Source: Butyrivibrio sp. Su6
GTDB lineage: Bacteria; Bacillota; Clostridia; Lachnospirales; Lachnospiraceae
Assembly (NCBI RefSeq): GCF_900108105.1
Contig: NZ_FNUR01000012.1
Coordinates: forward strand, 55,804-119,803
DNA: 64,000 bases
Direction of reading: 5' to 3'
In this document: piece by piece, positions 9,301 to 17,761 of the stretch
Numbering within the stretch: the first letter of the stretch is position 1
Layout of the letters: the number at the start of each line of letters is the position of its first letter
The notes under the pieces: model-generated
The model's database searches: none
Seen by the model: only the letters and a program-made list of their open reading frames with translations
Told to the model about the DNA's origin: nothing
Program-made: the position numbers and the translations under genes

Positions 9301-10752
9301 TTAAAGCATCTTTTTGGGATTTAATATTTCTTTTGCCTTATCCGGATCAAGTAGTTTGTCTTCAATGACAACATCCAGTACGGATTTTCTTTCACGTAAC
9401 GCCTTCTTGGCAGCATCCGCAGCCTTCTGATAACCGATGATAGGAACAAGAACAGTTATGATTCCGATACTGTTACTTACAAGTTCATTACATCTTTCTT
9501 CGTTAGCAATAACTCCATCTACGCAGTTATCAACGAATGTCTCTACGGCAAAACCAAGTGTATCGATAGATTGGAACAGATTATAGAAGATAATTGGCTC
9601 GAAAGCATTAAGTTCGAGCTGTCCTGCTTCTGCAGCCATAGTGATAGTAACATCATTTCCGATAACATTAAATGCAACCTGATTCAAAACTTCAGGAATA
9701 ACCGGGTTAACCTTACCCGGCATGATTGAAGAGCCATTCTGCTTAGCCGGAAGTGTGATCTCTCCAAAACCTGCTCTTGGACCTGATGACATCAATCTGA
9801 AGTCATTGGCGATTTTTGAAAGTGTAACAGCACAAGCTTTAACAATTCCGGATACTGTAACGAAGGGATCAAGGTTCTGAGTGGCATCGATAAGATCCGG
9901 TGCCTGCACTAAATCCATGTTTGCTACTTCATTAAGCTTTGGAACAATGTTCTTAATATAGTCCTTATCCGCATTTATTCCGGTACCAATTGCAGTTCCG
10001 CCCATATTAACGCTTCGCATTTCATTAAGGGCCACATCAAGTCGTTCTATATTCCTTGATACAGCATCTGCGTAGGCTTTAAATTCCTGTCCAAGAGTAA
10101 CAGGAACCGCATCCTGCATCTGGGTACGTCCCATTTTGACAACGCTCTCGAATGCTGTAGCCTTTTTAGACAAAGCCAGCTGAAGACACTGCATTTGCAT
10201 TTTCAGATACTTCAAAAGAGTTATAGCAGTCATTTTTCCTGCGGTAGGAATAACATCATTGGTAGACTGCCCTTTATTTACATCATCGTTTGGATGGATG
10301 ATCGAGTAGTCGCCTTTTTTACCTCCAAGTATCTCTATTGCTCTGTTAGCAATAACCTCATTGGCATTCATATTTAAAGACGTACCTGCTCCACCCTGAA
10401 TAGGATCGACAATAAAATTCTCAAGGTATTTTCCATCTATTAATTCATCACATGCAGCTACGATAGCATCTGCTTTTTTCTTATCGAGATTACCGACTTC
10501 ACAGTTAGTAAGAGCTGTTGCCTTCTTGATATAAATCAGGCTTGTTATAAGCTCAGGATGTATGCTAAGTCCTGTAATCTTGAAATTTTCTGCAGCTCTT
10601 AATGATTGAACTCCATAGTATGCTGATACAGGAACCTGCTTATCGCCTACAGAATCGTGTTCTAAACGATATTCTTCTTTTTCCTGACTCTCATAATGAA
10701 ATTCCATTCCGCTTCGAATACCAATAGGACTTCCTAGGATACCTTTAAACAT
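9301..10752 (-). CDS. aspA: Aspartate ammonia-lyase
   Basis: The 483-residue protein is a member of the aspartase/fumarase superfamily and would convert L-aspartate to fumarate and ammonia. The superfamily signature GSSIMPGKVNPV is present near residue 340, as are the TNDVIPTA and GRTQMQDAVP segments. AspA-type features, such as VQSLRAAENF near the N-terminus, favour aspartase over fumarase or argininosuccinate lyase. AAAGGAG precedes the start. The first 15 or so residues are not conserved, so an internal start at Met16 is possible. It functions beside the acidic amino-acid symporter. Confidence 0.93.
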   Translation of the reverse strand: MFKGILGSPIGIRSGMEFHYESQEKEEYRLEHDSVGDKQVPVSAYYGVQSLRAAENFKITGLSIHPELITSLIYIKKATALTNCEVGNLDKKKADAIVAACDELIDGKYLENFIVDPIQGGAGTSLNMNANEVIANRAIEILGGKKGDYSIIHPNDDVNKGQSTNDVIPTAGKMTAITLLKYLKMQMQCLQLALSKKATAFESVVKMGRTQMQDAVPVTLGQEFKAYADAVSRNIERLDVALNEMRSVNMGGTAIGTGINADKDYIKNIVPKLNEVANMDLVQAPDLIDATQNLDPFVTVSGIVKACAVTLSKIANDFRLMSSGPRAGFGEITLPAKQNGSSIMPGKVNPVIPEVLNQVAFNVIGNDVTITMAAEAGQLELNAFEPIIFYNLFQSIDTLGFAVETFVDNCVDGVIANEERCNELVSNSIGIITVLVPIIGYQKAADAAKKALRERKSVLDVVIEDKLLDPDKAKEILNPKKML

Positions 10753-10845
10753 ACTTTGATGTCTCCTTTCTGTTCGTCTATGAACTATGAATCTCTGAAT
10801 CGGTTACGATAAAAACAATAAGATGAAAATGCATCTTGTGCCATT

Positions 10846-10857
10846 ATGATTAATCAT
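10846..10857. promoter_or_regulatory. Perfect palindrome upstream of aspA
   Basis: ATGATTAATCAT is a perfect 12-bp palindrome about 95 bp before the aspA start, in the 280-bp gap between aspA and the divergent DUF1275 gene. It could be a regulator site, but I cannot name the protein. Nothing coding is seen in this gap. Confidence 0.3.
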
Positions 10858-11001
10858 CCTCTATAATCTTAAACTTTCACCTTTTACTTTGTCAGTAGTG
10901 TTTCGCATCTTTTAATTATTGTTAATAAAAACTTTATATTGCGAATATTTTTGACCCACAGTTTATTTATTCTTCTATGGTATAGTCTAATCATACCTGA
11001 G

Positions 11002-11010
11002 TGTTATAAT
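11002..11010 (+). promoter_or_regulatory. Extended -10 promoter of the DUF1275 gene
   Basis: TGTTATAAT is an extended -10 element 22 bp before the ATG at 11033. The -35 is weak, as is usual for extended -10 promoters. Confidence 0.45.
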
Positions 11011-11032
11011 AGTGGATTGTAAAAGGAGCACT

Positions 11033-11725
11033 ATGATTAACAGAGAAATAATTAAGAACAAAATTACCACCCAAAAACAAATCTCAGATTCTTTATTTCT
11101 AAATCTTTTACTGGCTTTCAGCGGAGGTTTTCAAGACGCCTATACATATATTGTCCGCGATAAAGTTTTCGCCAACGCCCAGACCGGAAATATAGTACTT
11201 ATGAGCACTCATCTCATGGCAGGACACTGGATGAGAGGCTTCAAATATCTTTTCCCGCTTCTCTCATTTGTAATCGGAGTATTTATTGCCGATGTTGTAC
11301 AGCACAAATTTAAAAATGCTAAAACTCTTCACTGGAGGCAGGGAATTGTTCTTGTAGAAATAGCAATAATGATCCTGGTAGGTTTCCTTCCACAAGGTTT
11401 TAACACGCTGGCATGCTGCTTGATCTCTTTCGCATGCGCAATGCAATTATCTTCCTTCAAAAAGGTTCATCAAAACCCCTACGCCAGCACCATGTGTATC
11501 GGTAATATGAGAAGTGGTACTGCAGCATTTTCGGCCTATTTAAGAAGCAAAGATAGAAAAGACCTAAACAAAACCCTTGATTATGTTGTCGTAATTTTTG
11601 TATTTGCTTGTGGCGCAGGCATCGGCGGCAATTTATCAAAACTATTTGGTGAAATGACTATATTGACATCAGCGGTACTGCTGTTTATCGGTTTCCTTAT
11701 GATGGATCTGGACAGAAAGTCCTAA
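11033..11725 (+). CDS. YoaK/DUF1275 family membrane protein
   Basis: This is a 230-residue polytopic membrane protein of the DUF1275 (YoaK) family, whose function is unknown. The family pattern is visible in LAFSGGFQDAYTY and NAQTGNIVLMS near the N-terminus and NPYASTMCIGNMRSG in the middle, with about six hydrophobic helices. The start at 11033 is chosen because AAGGAG lies five bases upstream; an in-frame GTG at 11012 lacks a ribosome site. rpiB follows after 31 bp and may be co-transcribed. Confidence 0.88.
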   Translation: MINREIIKNKITTQKQISDSLFLNLLLAFSGGFQDAYTYIVRDKVFANAQTGNIVLMSTHLMAGHWMRGFKYLFPLLSFVIGVFIADVVQHKFKNAKTLHWRQGIVLVEIAIMILVGFLPQGFNTLACCLISFACAMQLSSFKKVHQNPYASTMCIGNMRSGTAAFSAYLRSKDRKDLNKTLDYVVVIFVFACGAGIGGNLSKLFGEMTILTSAVLLFIGFLMMDLDRKS

Positions 11726-11756
11726 TGATAATTCAATATTTTATGAGGTAATTACT

Positions 11757-12218
11757 ATGAAAATTGCAATGGCTAATGATCATGCCGGAACACAAATGAA
11801 AGAAGAGATAAAGGCATACCTTATCTCACAGGGATATGAAGTAAAAGATTTTGGCACTTACGATGACAAATCCTGTGATTTGTCTGACTTTGTATATCCT
11901 GCTGCCCTGGCAGTTGCCAAAGGCGAATGTGACCGAGGTATTTTTTGCGACGGAGTAGGCTACGGTAGCGCTCTTATCGCCAATAAAATAAGCGGATGCT
12001 ACGCAGCAGTTTGTCAGGACCCTCTTTGCGCCAAGCTCGCAAGAGAGCACACAGATTCTAACATCCTGTGCCTCGGAGCTAAGATCATCGGCGGCCTTAT
12101 GTCCATGGAAATCGTTAAGACATGGCTATCAACTGATCCCCTCATGGAGGAAAAATACAGAAGAAGAGTTCAGAAGGTCTGCGACATAAACGACAAGCAC
12201 TGCGTCCCTGTAAAATAA
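11757..12218 (+). CDS. rpiB: RpiB/LacAB family sugar-phosphate isomerase
   Basis: The 153-residue protein matches ribose-5-phosphate isomerase B, which interconverts ribulose 5-phosphate and ribose 5-phosphate. It has ANDHAG at residues 4-9 with the conserved Asp-His, GYEVKDFGTY, and KLAREHTDSNILCLGA with the phosphate-site His. The catalytic cysteine is in IFCDGVGYG, where the usual CGTG reads CDGVG. That change and the long C-terminus leave room for a different aldose-ketose substrate, so function beyond the family is uncertain. GAGG precedes the ATG. Confidence 0.87.
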   Translation: MKIAMANDHAGTQMKEEIKAYLISQGYEVKDFGTYDDKSCDLSDFVYPAALAVAKGECDRGIFCDGVGYGSALIANKISGCYAAVCQDPLCAKLAREHTDSNILCLGAKIIGGLMSMEIVKTWLSTDPLMEEKYRRRVQKVCDINDKHCVPVK

Positions 12219-12226
12219 AGAGCATA

Positions 12227-12257
12227 AAAAAACCTCAGACATTGTCTGAGGTTTTTT
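12227..12257 (+). terminator. Intrinsic terminator after rpiB
   Basis: A 14-bp perfect stem (12227-12240 with 12244-12257) has a 3-nt loop and ends in six Ts. The A-rich left arm also gives a T-run on the minus strand, so it can terminate the tRNA-Gly transcript that comes from the other side. Confidence 0.9.
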
Positions 12258-12265
12258 CTTACAAG

Positions 12266-12338
12266 AGCGATAGACGGGGCTCGAACCCGCGGTCTCGACC
12301 TTGGCAAGGTCGCGCGTTACCAACTACGCCACTATCGC
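12266..12338 (-). tRNA. tRNA-Gly(GCC), first copy
   Basis: This 73-nt gene folds as a cloverleaf with acceptor GCGATAG/CTATCGC, anticodon stem CGACC/GGTCG and loop TTGCCAA, giving anticodon GCC. The discriminator is U73, usual for bacterial tRNA-Gly. CCA is not encoded. It is identical over its full length to the copy at 16109-16181, which lies in the opposite orientation. Confidence 0.96.
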
Positions 12339-12373
12339 ATATATGTAAAGTCGCTTTCGCGACAGCAAAAATA

Positions 12374-12402
12374 ATATTAAAGCATTATGCGATAGATGTC
12401 AA
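12374..12402 (-). promoter_or_regulatory. Promoter of tRNA-Gly copy 1
   Basis: On the minus strand, TTGACA (12397-12402) and TAATAT (12374-12379) are 17 bp apart. The short leader that follows holds a GTCGC-GAAA-GCGAC hairpin just before the tRNA. Confidence 0.75.
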
Positions 12403-12439
12403 TATTTTTTTAACAAATTATATGAAAATTATTTTCTTC

Positions 12440-14710
12440 TTATTGATCTGCAGCCCTTTGTAATGTCGCCACTAATGTCTCCAGATCTATGTCAACGCCA
12501 AAGCTCGCAAGACTCTTAAGCGGCATTCCTTTTATCATTTCAACAAGCATCATATCAGGATTTTCTTTGTCTGTAGCTGCAGCGAACATTCCGGACTTTT
12601 GGGCAAGTTCGTTCATCATCTTTTCATAGGCCTTTGCAGTTCTTGGATCAGTAGCCAGTTCCTCAATAGTAGTTGCTCCATCAATCTTAAATGGTGGCAG
12701 TACTTTTGTTTCATTATGCACAGAAGCGCTGCACAAAATATGGTCGCTGGAATCTCCAACCAGGATTTCATAATCTCCTGAAGGAGCATACCATCCCTTC
12801 ATATCACTGTTCCAGTAAGCCAGGCTGCGACTATCGATTGTTATACTGACCGTCTTTGTTTCTCCCGGATTTAAAGAAACTTTCTTAAAGCCCTTTAGCT
12901 CTTTTACCGGTCTACCGGAAGTGCCTGTGTGGTCGCTTATATACAGCTGAACAACTTCTTTTCCTGCCATGTTTCCTGTATTTGTTACATCTACAGAAAC
13001 TTCTATTTCAGAATTGTCAGTCATTGTGCTGCTGGAAAGCTTCAGATTATCAATCTTAAATGTTGTATAGGACAGACCATGCCCAAATGCCCATCTGACA
13101 GGCATTTTCTTGGTGTCATAATATCTGTATCCGACGTACACACCCTCGGCGTAATCAATTGTTCTTCCATCTCCCGGGAAATTCAGATAACTTGGGTTAT
13201 CCTCAAGATGGTAAGGAAAGCTCTCTGCAAGATGTCCACTTGGATTGAGTTCGCCAAACAGAAGCTTATCCGTTGCCTCACCAACACCCTGTCCACCAAG
13301 GTACATTTCAAGGATTGCTCCCACATTATCTGCCCAATCTGCTTCGATAGGACTTCCGTTATGAAGTACTACCACTGTATTTTTCTGAACTTTTGCTATC
13401 TCTTCAATAAGCTTTATCTGGGCAGAAGGAAGCTTCATATCTGCTCTGTCATACCCTTCAGACTCTATATAGTCAGGCAGACCTGCAAATATAACTGCAA
13501 CATCTACAGATTTTGCCAGTTCAATTGCATCTGTCAGATCTTTTTCGGTTATGCTGTCTGCATCGATTGGAAATGCCAGAGCAAATTCAACGTTTCTATT
13601 TCTTTTAATTGCTTCATCAAGAGCACTTACTACTTTTGAAGAATTTATATGACTGGAACCGCCGCCCTGGTATCTTGGTGTTTTGGCAAATCCGCCGATG
13701 TAGGCAACCTTTTTGTCTGCAGCAATAGGAAGTACTCCGTTATTCTGTAAAAGAACTGCACATTCACCTGCAATCCTGACAGCCTTGTCATGGTCTTTAT
13801 CTCTGTCAAATACTGCGTCAGCGTGTTTGCCATGGTTATCCACAAATCTGTAGACTATCTCCAATATCTTTTCCACAGTTGCATCAAGCTTGTCCTCTTC
13901 GAGAGCACCGCTCTTTACCGCTTCTACGATTTTTTTATCGTTGAGCGTTCCGGGGCCCGGCATCTCAAGCTCAAGACCTGCCTTTATTCCCTGCACTCTG
14001 TCATCTACAGCTCCCCAGTCAGTCATGACAAAGCCTTCAAAGCCCCACATATCTCTGAGGACGTCTGTCAAAAGATATTTATTATCCGAAGCATATGTGC
14101 CATTTATCTTGTTATAACTGCACATAACCGTCCAGGGCTGAGACTTTTTTACTGCTATTTCAAAGGCAGGAAAATAAATCTCATGAAGTGCCCTTTCGGA
14201 AACCTCAGCTGAGGTGCTCATTCTACGATATTCCTGATTGTTTACTGCGAAATGTTTGATACTGGTTCCCACATCCTGTGACTGTACGCCATTTATATAT
14301 GACGCAGCCATCTCACCAGCTAAAAATGGATCTTCAGAAAAATATTCAAAATTACGTCCGCACAGTGGACTTCTTTTGATATTAACAGCAGGACCAAGGA
14401 CGACACCTACATTTTCAGCCTGGCACTCATTGCCGATTGTTTCTCCCATCTCTCTGATAAGATCCACGTCGAAGCTTGCAGCGGTTGCACAAGCAGCAGG
14501 AAAACAAACAGCTGAGATACTGTCATTGATTCCAAGATGATCAGCTTCTTCTGCCTGTTTGCGAAGACCGTGAGGTCCATCGGATACCATGATTGCAGGA
14601 ACTCCTAAACGTTCCACTGCCTTAGTATGCCAAAAATCGGCTCCTGAACACAGACTTGCCTTTTCCTCAAGTGTCATGTCCTTGATTATATTTTTTATTG
14701 AATTAGGCAT
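12440..14710 (-). CDS. Glycoside hydrolase family 3 beta-glucosidase
   Basis: The 756-residue enzyme is a GH3 glycosidase, most likely a beta-glucosidase. The N-terminal TIM barrel carries SIKHFAVNNQE and the nucleophile Asp in GFVMTDWGAV near residue 230. The alpha/beta sandwich domain, with GGGSSH and the AGLPDYIESEGYDR acid/base region, follows. A fibronectin type III-like domain (EVVQLYISD region) comes next, and about 75 extra C-terminal residues end the protein. There is no signal peptide, so it likely cleaves imported cellodextrins or aryl-glucosides in the cytoplasm. AGGAGGG precedes the ATG. Confidence 0.95.
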   Translation of the reverse strand: MPNSIKNIIKDMTLEEKASLCSGADFWHTKAVERLGVPAIMVSDGPHGLRKQAEEADHLGINDSISAVCFPAACATAASFDVDLIREMGETIGNECQAENVGVVLGPAVNIKRSPLCGRNFEYFSEDPFLAGEMAASYINGVQSQDVGTSIKHFAVNNQEYRRMSTSAEVSERALHEIYFPAFEIAVKKSQPWTVMCSYNKINGTYASDNKYLLTDVLRDMWGFEGFVMTDWGAVDDRVQGIKAGLELEMPGPGTLNDKKIVEAVKSGALEEDKLDATVEKILEIVYRFVDNHGKHADAVFDRDKDHDKAVRIAGECAVLLQNNGVLPIAADKKVAYIGGFAKTPRYQGGGSSHINSSKVVSALDEAIKRNRNVEFALAFPIDADSITEKDLTDAIELAKSVDVAVIFAGLPDYIESEGYDRADMKLPSAQIKLIEEIAKVQKNTVVVLHNGSPIEADWADNVGAILEMYLGGQGVGEATDKLLFGELNPSGHLAESFPYHLEDNPSYLNFPGDGRTIDYAEGVYVGYRYYDTKKMPVRWAFGHGLSYTTFKIDNLKLSSSTMTDNSEIEVSVDVTNTGNMAGKEVVQLYISDHTGTSGRPVKELKGFKKVSLNPGETKTVSITIDSRSLAYWNSDMKGWYAPSGDYEILVGDSSDHILCSASVHNETKVLPPFKIDGATTIEELATDPRTAKAYEKMMNELAQKSGMFAAATDKENPDMMLVEMIKGMPLKSLASFGVDIDLETLVATLQRAADQ

Positions 14711-14771
14711 TTTATTACCCTCCTAAATGTAGGAACTACACTTTATCAACAGTCAAGTATAAAAGACGCTG

Positions 14772-16007
14772 TTACATCTCATCACAGACCTGATATATCA
14801 CGAATTTTAAATAATAAGATGAAGTTCCGCCAACCAAAATCGGGTGGTCAGCTGCCTGCTGCCTGAACTCAACCTGCTTTATTCTCTTATGAGCATCGTG
14901 GGCTGCATCAGCAATTGTCTTAAGGAACAACTCCTCATCCATGAAATGTGAGCATGAACATGTGGCCAAAAATCCGCCGTTTTTAACGAGCTTCATGCCA
15001 CGCATATTTATCTCTTTATATCCTGTTACTGCTTTTTTAATTGATGCTCTTGACTTTGTAAACGCCGGAGGATCAAGAATCACAACATCAAAGAGCTCTC
15101 CCTTTTTCTCGAGATCCGGCAAAAGTTCAAACACGTCTGCGCACTGGAATTTTGCGATGTTTTCAAGGCCATTAAGAGCTGCATTTTCTTCAGCCTGCTT
15201 GCAGCCAAGGTCGGAAGCGTCTACACCAAGCACAGATTCAGCGCCTGCTGCCGCACAGTTAAGCGCAAAAGAACCAGTGTGTGTAAAGCAGTCCAAAACT
15301 TTTTTACCCTTACAAAAAGATGCAATAGCTTTTCTGTTGTTCTTCTGATCAAGGAAAAATCCGGTCTTCTGACCATTTTCCACATCTACGTAGTACTTAA
15401 CACCATTCTCTGTAATGATGACCTTTGTATCGAACTCTTTTCCGATAAAGCCTTTAGTTCTCTCAAGTCCCTCAAGTTCTCTTACCTTGGCATCACTTCT
15501 CTCATAGACGCCCTTTATCTCAATGCCATCTTCTTTCAAAACTTTCTTACAAAGATCGATTATGAGCTCTTTCATCCTGTCTGTTCCAAGAGCAAGTGAC
15601 TCTATTACAAGAACATCTGAGAATTTATCAATTGTTATTCCGGGCAAAAAATCTGCCTCACCAAAAATAAGTCTGCATGAAAGCTCATTTATCGGCTCGT
15701 TGGTCGCAAGTACAGCTTTTCTGTACTCCCAGGCATCACGGATTCTCTTTTCAATGAGCTCCTTTGTAACAGGATTCTCTTTTCTGCGGGACATCATTCT
15801 GATCCTGATCTTGGACTTAACATTGATGAACCCATATCCCATGAAATAACCGTCGAAATCATGAAGCTCTATAATATCTCCGTTTTCAAAAGAACCTTCA
15901 ACTTTATCTATTTCGTTGTCATAAACCCAAAGGCCGCCCTTTTTTAGTTCACGGCCCTGACCCTTCTTTAATATTGCTACAGCACTTGAATTACTTATTT
16001 CTGACAT
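14772..16007 (-). CDS. RlmI-like class I SAM-dependent rRNA methyltransferase
   Basis: The 411-residue protein has an N-terminal PUA-like domain (about 8-85), a linker domain, and a Rossmann methyltransferase domain. The SAM-binding motif is VLDCFTHTGSFAL, and the catalytic region is VILDPPAFTKS, followed by CSCSHFM with the Cys expected for an m5C methyltransferase. This is the RlmI/YccW architecture, which methylates C1962 of 23S rRNA in E. coli; the target here is by homology only. AGAGG lies seven bases before the ATG. The GH3 gene is 61 bp downstream on the same strand and may be co-transcribed. Confidence 0.9.
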   Translation of the reverse strand: MSEISNSSAVAILKKGQGRELKKGGLWVYDNEIDKVEGSFENGDIIELHDFDGYFMGYGFINVKSKIRIRMMSRRKENPVTKELIEKRIRDAWEYRKAVLATNEPINELSCRLIFGEADFLPGITIDKFSDVLVIESLALGTDRMKELIIDLCKKVLKEDGIEIKGVYERSDAKVRELEGLERTKGFIGKEFDTKVIITENGVKYYVDVENGQKTGFFLDQKNNRKAIASFCKGKKVLDCFTHTGSFALNCAAAGAESVLGVDASDLGCKQAEENAALNGLENIAKFQCADVFELLPDLEKKGELFDVVILDPPAFTKSRASIKKAVTGYKEINMRGMKLVKNGGFLATCSCSHFMDEELFLKTIADAAHDAHKRIKQVEFRQQAADHPILVGGTSSYYLKFVIYQVCDEM

Positions 16008-16044
16008 TTTAATTCCTCTTTAAAATAAAAATTTGAATTATATG

Positions 16045-16076
16045 TTGACAATACACTAAATTTATTCTAAAATCAA
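16045..16076. promoter_or_regulatory. Overlapping antiparallel promoters
   Basis: On the plus strand TTGACA (16045-16050), 17 bp and TAAAAT (16068-16073) would drive tRNA-Gly copy 2. On the minus strand TTGATT (16071-16076), 17 bp and TATTGT (16048-16053) would drive the methyltransferase gene. The two promoters occupy the same 32 bp, so RNA polymerase cannot use both at once. Confidence 0.65.
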
Positions 16077-16108
16077 TTCGTTGTCACAGATGTGACACTC
16101 ATATGAAT

Positions 16109-16181
16109 GCGATAGTGGCGTAGTTGGTAACGCGCGACCTTGCCAAGGTCGAGACCGCGGGTTCGAGCCCCGTCTATCGCT
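16109..16181 (+). tRNA. tRNA-Gly(GCC), second copy
   Basis: This 73-nt gene has the same sequence as 12266-12338, with anticodon GCC and discriminator U73. It is preceded by a strong promoter and followed by its own terminator, so it is a separate unit from the tRNA-Pro gene 36 bp downstream. Confidence 0.96.
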
Positions 16182-16186
16182 CTACT

Positions 16187-16212
16187 ACCCAGATTTATTA
16201 TCTGGGTTTTTT
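16187..16212 (+). terminator. Terminator between tRNA-Gly and tRNA-Pro
   Basis: An 8-bp stem (16187-16194 with 16200-16207) has a 5-nt loop and is followed by Ts to 16212. It lies only 5 bp before the tRNA-Pro gene, so tRNA-Pro must be made by read-through from the tRNA-Gly promoter or from an unseen promoter. Confidence 0.7.
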
Positions 16213-16217
16213 ATTAT

Positions 16218-16291
16218 CGAGGCGTGGCTCAGTTTGGTAGAGCGCTGCGTTCGGGACGCAGAGGCCGCAAGTTCGAATCTTGTCGCCTCGA
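16218..16291 (+). tRNA. tRNA-Pro(CGG)
   Basis: This 74-nt gene folds with acceptor CGAGGCG/CGCCTCG, D-arm GCTCAGTTTGGTAGAGC, anticodon stem CTGCG/CGCAG and loop TTCGGGA, giving anticodon CGG for codon CCG. The discriminator is A, and CCA is not encoded. The leading C is typical of bacterial tRNA-Pro. Confidence 0.95.
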
Positions 16292-16301
16292 CTCAGAATT
16301 T

Positions 16302-16332
16302 AAGCGGGTTTGAGAAATTCTCATACCCGCTT
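16302..16332 (+). terminator. Terminator after tRNA-Pro
   Basis: An 8-bp outer stem (16302-16309 with 16325-16332), extended by TGAGA/TCTCA inside, is followed by Ts. It is 29/33 identical to the terminator at 18622-18658 and differs at paired positions with compensating changes. The rest of the gap to 16500 holds small inverted repeats only and no gene. Confidence 0.8.
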
Positions 16333-16500
16333 TTTCTATCTCAGTTCTACCATTTTTCTACCTTATCGAGATTACTTTCCACAAACATACATGAGAATCA
16401 GACCTTATCGTATTCCAATTATTTTATTATGCATTTTCCGATTGGATTTGGAAAAATCTTACCTCCAACCTCCGGTTGTATATACTTGAAAACTGCGTCA

Positions 16501-16529
16501 TTGTGCGTAACAGTACAATACTTTACAAT
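16501..16529 (+). promoter_or_regulatory. Promoter of the XRE/TPR regulator
   Basis: TTGTGC (16501-16506) and TACAAT (16524-16529) are separated by 17 bp, about 63 nt before the ATG at 16593. Confidence 0.5.
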
Positions 16530-16592
16530 TGTTCATGTAAGAACTGAAATGAAGCTTCGTTTCTTCAAAAATCACACAAGGAGAACGCGAAA

Positions 16593-17666
16593 ATGAATAT
16601 TGGAAACAAGATTAAGGCGCTTCGCCTGAAATCCAGCACAACACAGGAGGCGCTTGCAGATGCACTCGGAGTGAGCAGTCAATCTATATCTAAATGGGAG
16701 AACAATGTGTGTGCTCCGGACATATCACTGCTCCCATCAATATCCGAATTCTTTGGTGTTACAATTGATGAACTTTTTGATCTGTCTGTAGAACAGAAGT
16801 TGCACCGCATTGAAAACATGCTTGATTATGAAAGTGAACTGACAGACGAAGTGTTTAACAATACAAAGGAGTTTCTGCTTGATATAAAAGATGATTATGA
16901 TGAGAGTCATCCGAGCAGGATGGATGGAAGGATTTACACATTCCTTGCGCATCTTTATCATCACAGAATGTTAAGTGATAGCAGATATGTCAGTCAGTAT
17001 GCAAGAAAAGCTATGAATTTACATCCTAACGCCAAAGAGGACCAATGGCTCCTGCAAAAGAGTGAAGGCGCTGTAGTCTGGGATTGGAACGCAAGGCAGC
17101 ATAACAGCACTATAGAATTTTTCAAGGAATTAGTCGAAAAGTATCCTGAAATCGGTAGAAATTACTTGTTTCTTATGGACAACCTGATTGTGGATCATCG
17201 TACCAAGGAGGCTGCAAATTATCTTGCTTCCTATTCAAAACTGCCTGATCATAATGCTGTTCTTGTTCCAATATATGAAGCATATATTGCTTTTGCCGAG
17301 TATCGTGTTGAGGATGCATGGAAAATAGTATCCCATATTGAGGAGAAGTTTCATGACAGCTACGATGCGATGTTTGAAGTAGCCGGCATTTACGCATCCA
17401 ATGCAAAATACGATGAGGCTTTGGAAAAATATCACAAGGCTGAGGAAATATATGTAACTAACCACAAGGAACATATATGTATGGATCATCTTCAGGCACA
17501 GGCAAGGATTTATGAAATACTTGGAAAATTTGAGGATGCCATTAAGTATGTCGAACTACAGATTAAATATCTGGAAGAAGAATGGAATATCACTGAAGGT
17601 GCTGATGTTGACGCTCTTTTTGAGGAAAAGAGAAGACTTCTAGATAAGATAAAGACAGACTTTTGA
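16593..17666 (+). CDS. XRE-family regulator with TPR-like C-terminus
   Basis: The 357-residue protein begins with a classic XRE helix-turn-helix (about 5-60: IKALRLKSS, then TQEALADALGVSSQSISKWE). About 280 residues of helical repeats with TPR-like spacing follow, for example the YDEALEKYHKAEEIY and FEDAIKYVELQIKYLEEE segments. Such proteins often sense a small molecule or peptide and control neighbouring genes. AAGGAG eight bases before the ATG sets the start. The CPBP protease gene follows in the same direction after 95 bp and is its likely target or partner. Confidence 0.87.
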   Translation: MNIGNKIKALRLKSSTTQEALADALGVSSQSISKWENNVCAPDISLLPSISEFFGVTIDELFDLSVEQKLHRIENMLDYESELTDEVFNNTKEFLLDIKDDYDESHPSRMDGRIYTFLAHLYHHRMLSDSRYVSQYARKAMNLHPNAKEDQWLLQKSEGAVVWDWNARQHNSTIEFFKELVEKYPEIGRNYLFLMDNLIVDHRTKEAANYLASYSKLPDHNAVLVPIYEAYIAFAEYRVEDAWKIVSHIEEKFHDSYDAMFEVAGIYASNAKYDEALEKYHKAEEIYVTNHKEHICMDHLQAQARIYEILGKFEDAIKYVELQIKYLEEEWNITEGADVDALFEEKRRLLDKIKTDF

Positions 17667-17761
17667 TTTAATCTTTCTTTTTACCATGCTACATCTTCAT
17701 TTACCATTCTATTTTATGATAACATTTATATAGAATAGCAATTATGGAGGTAAGAGCGATC

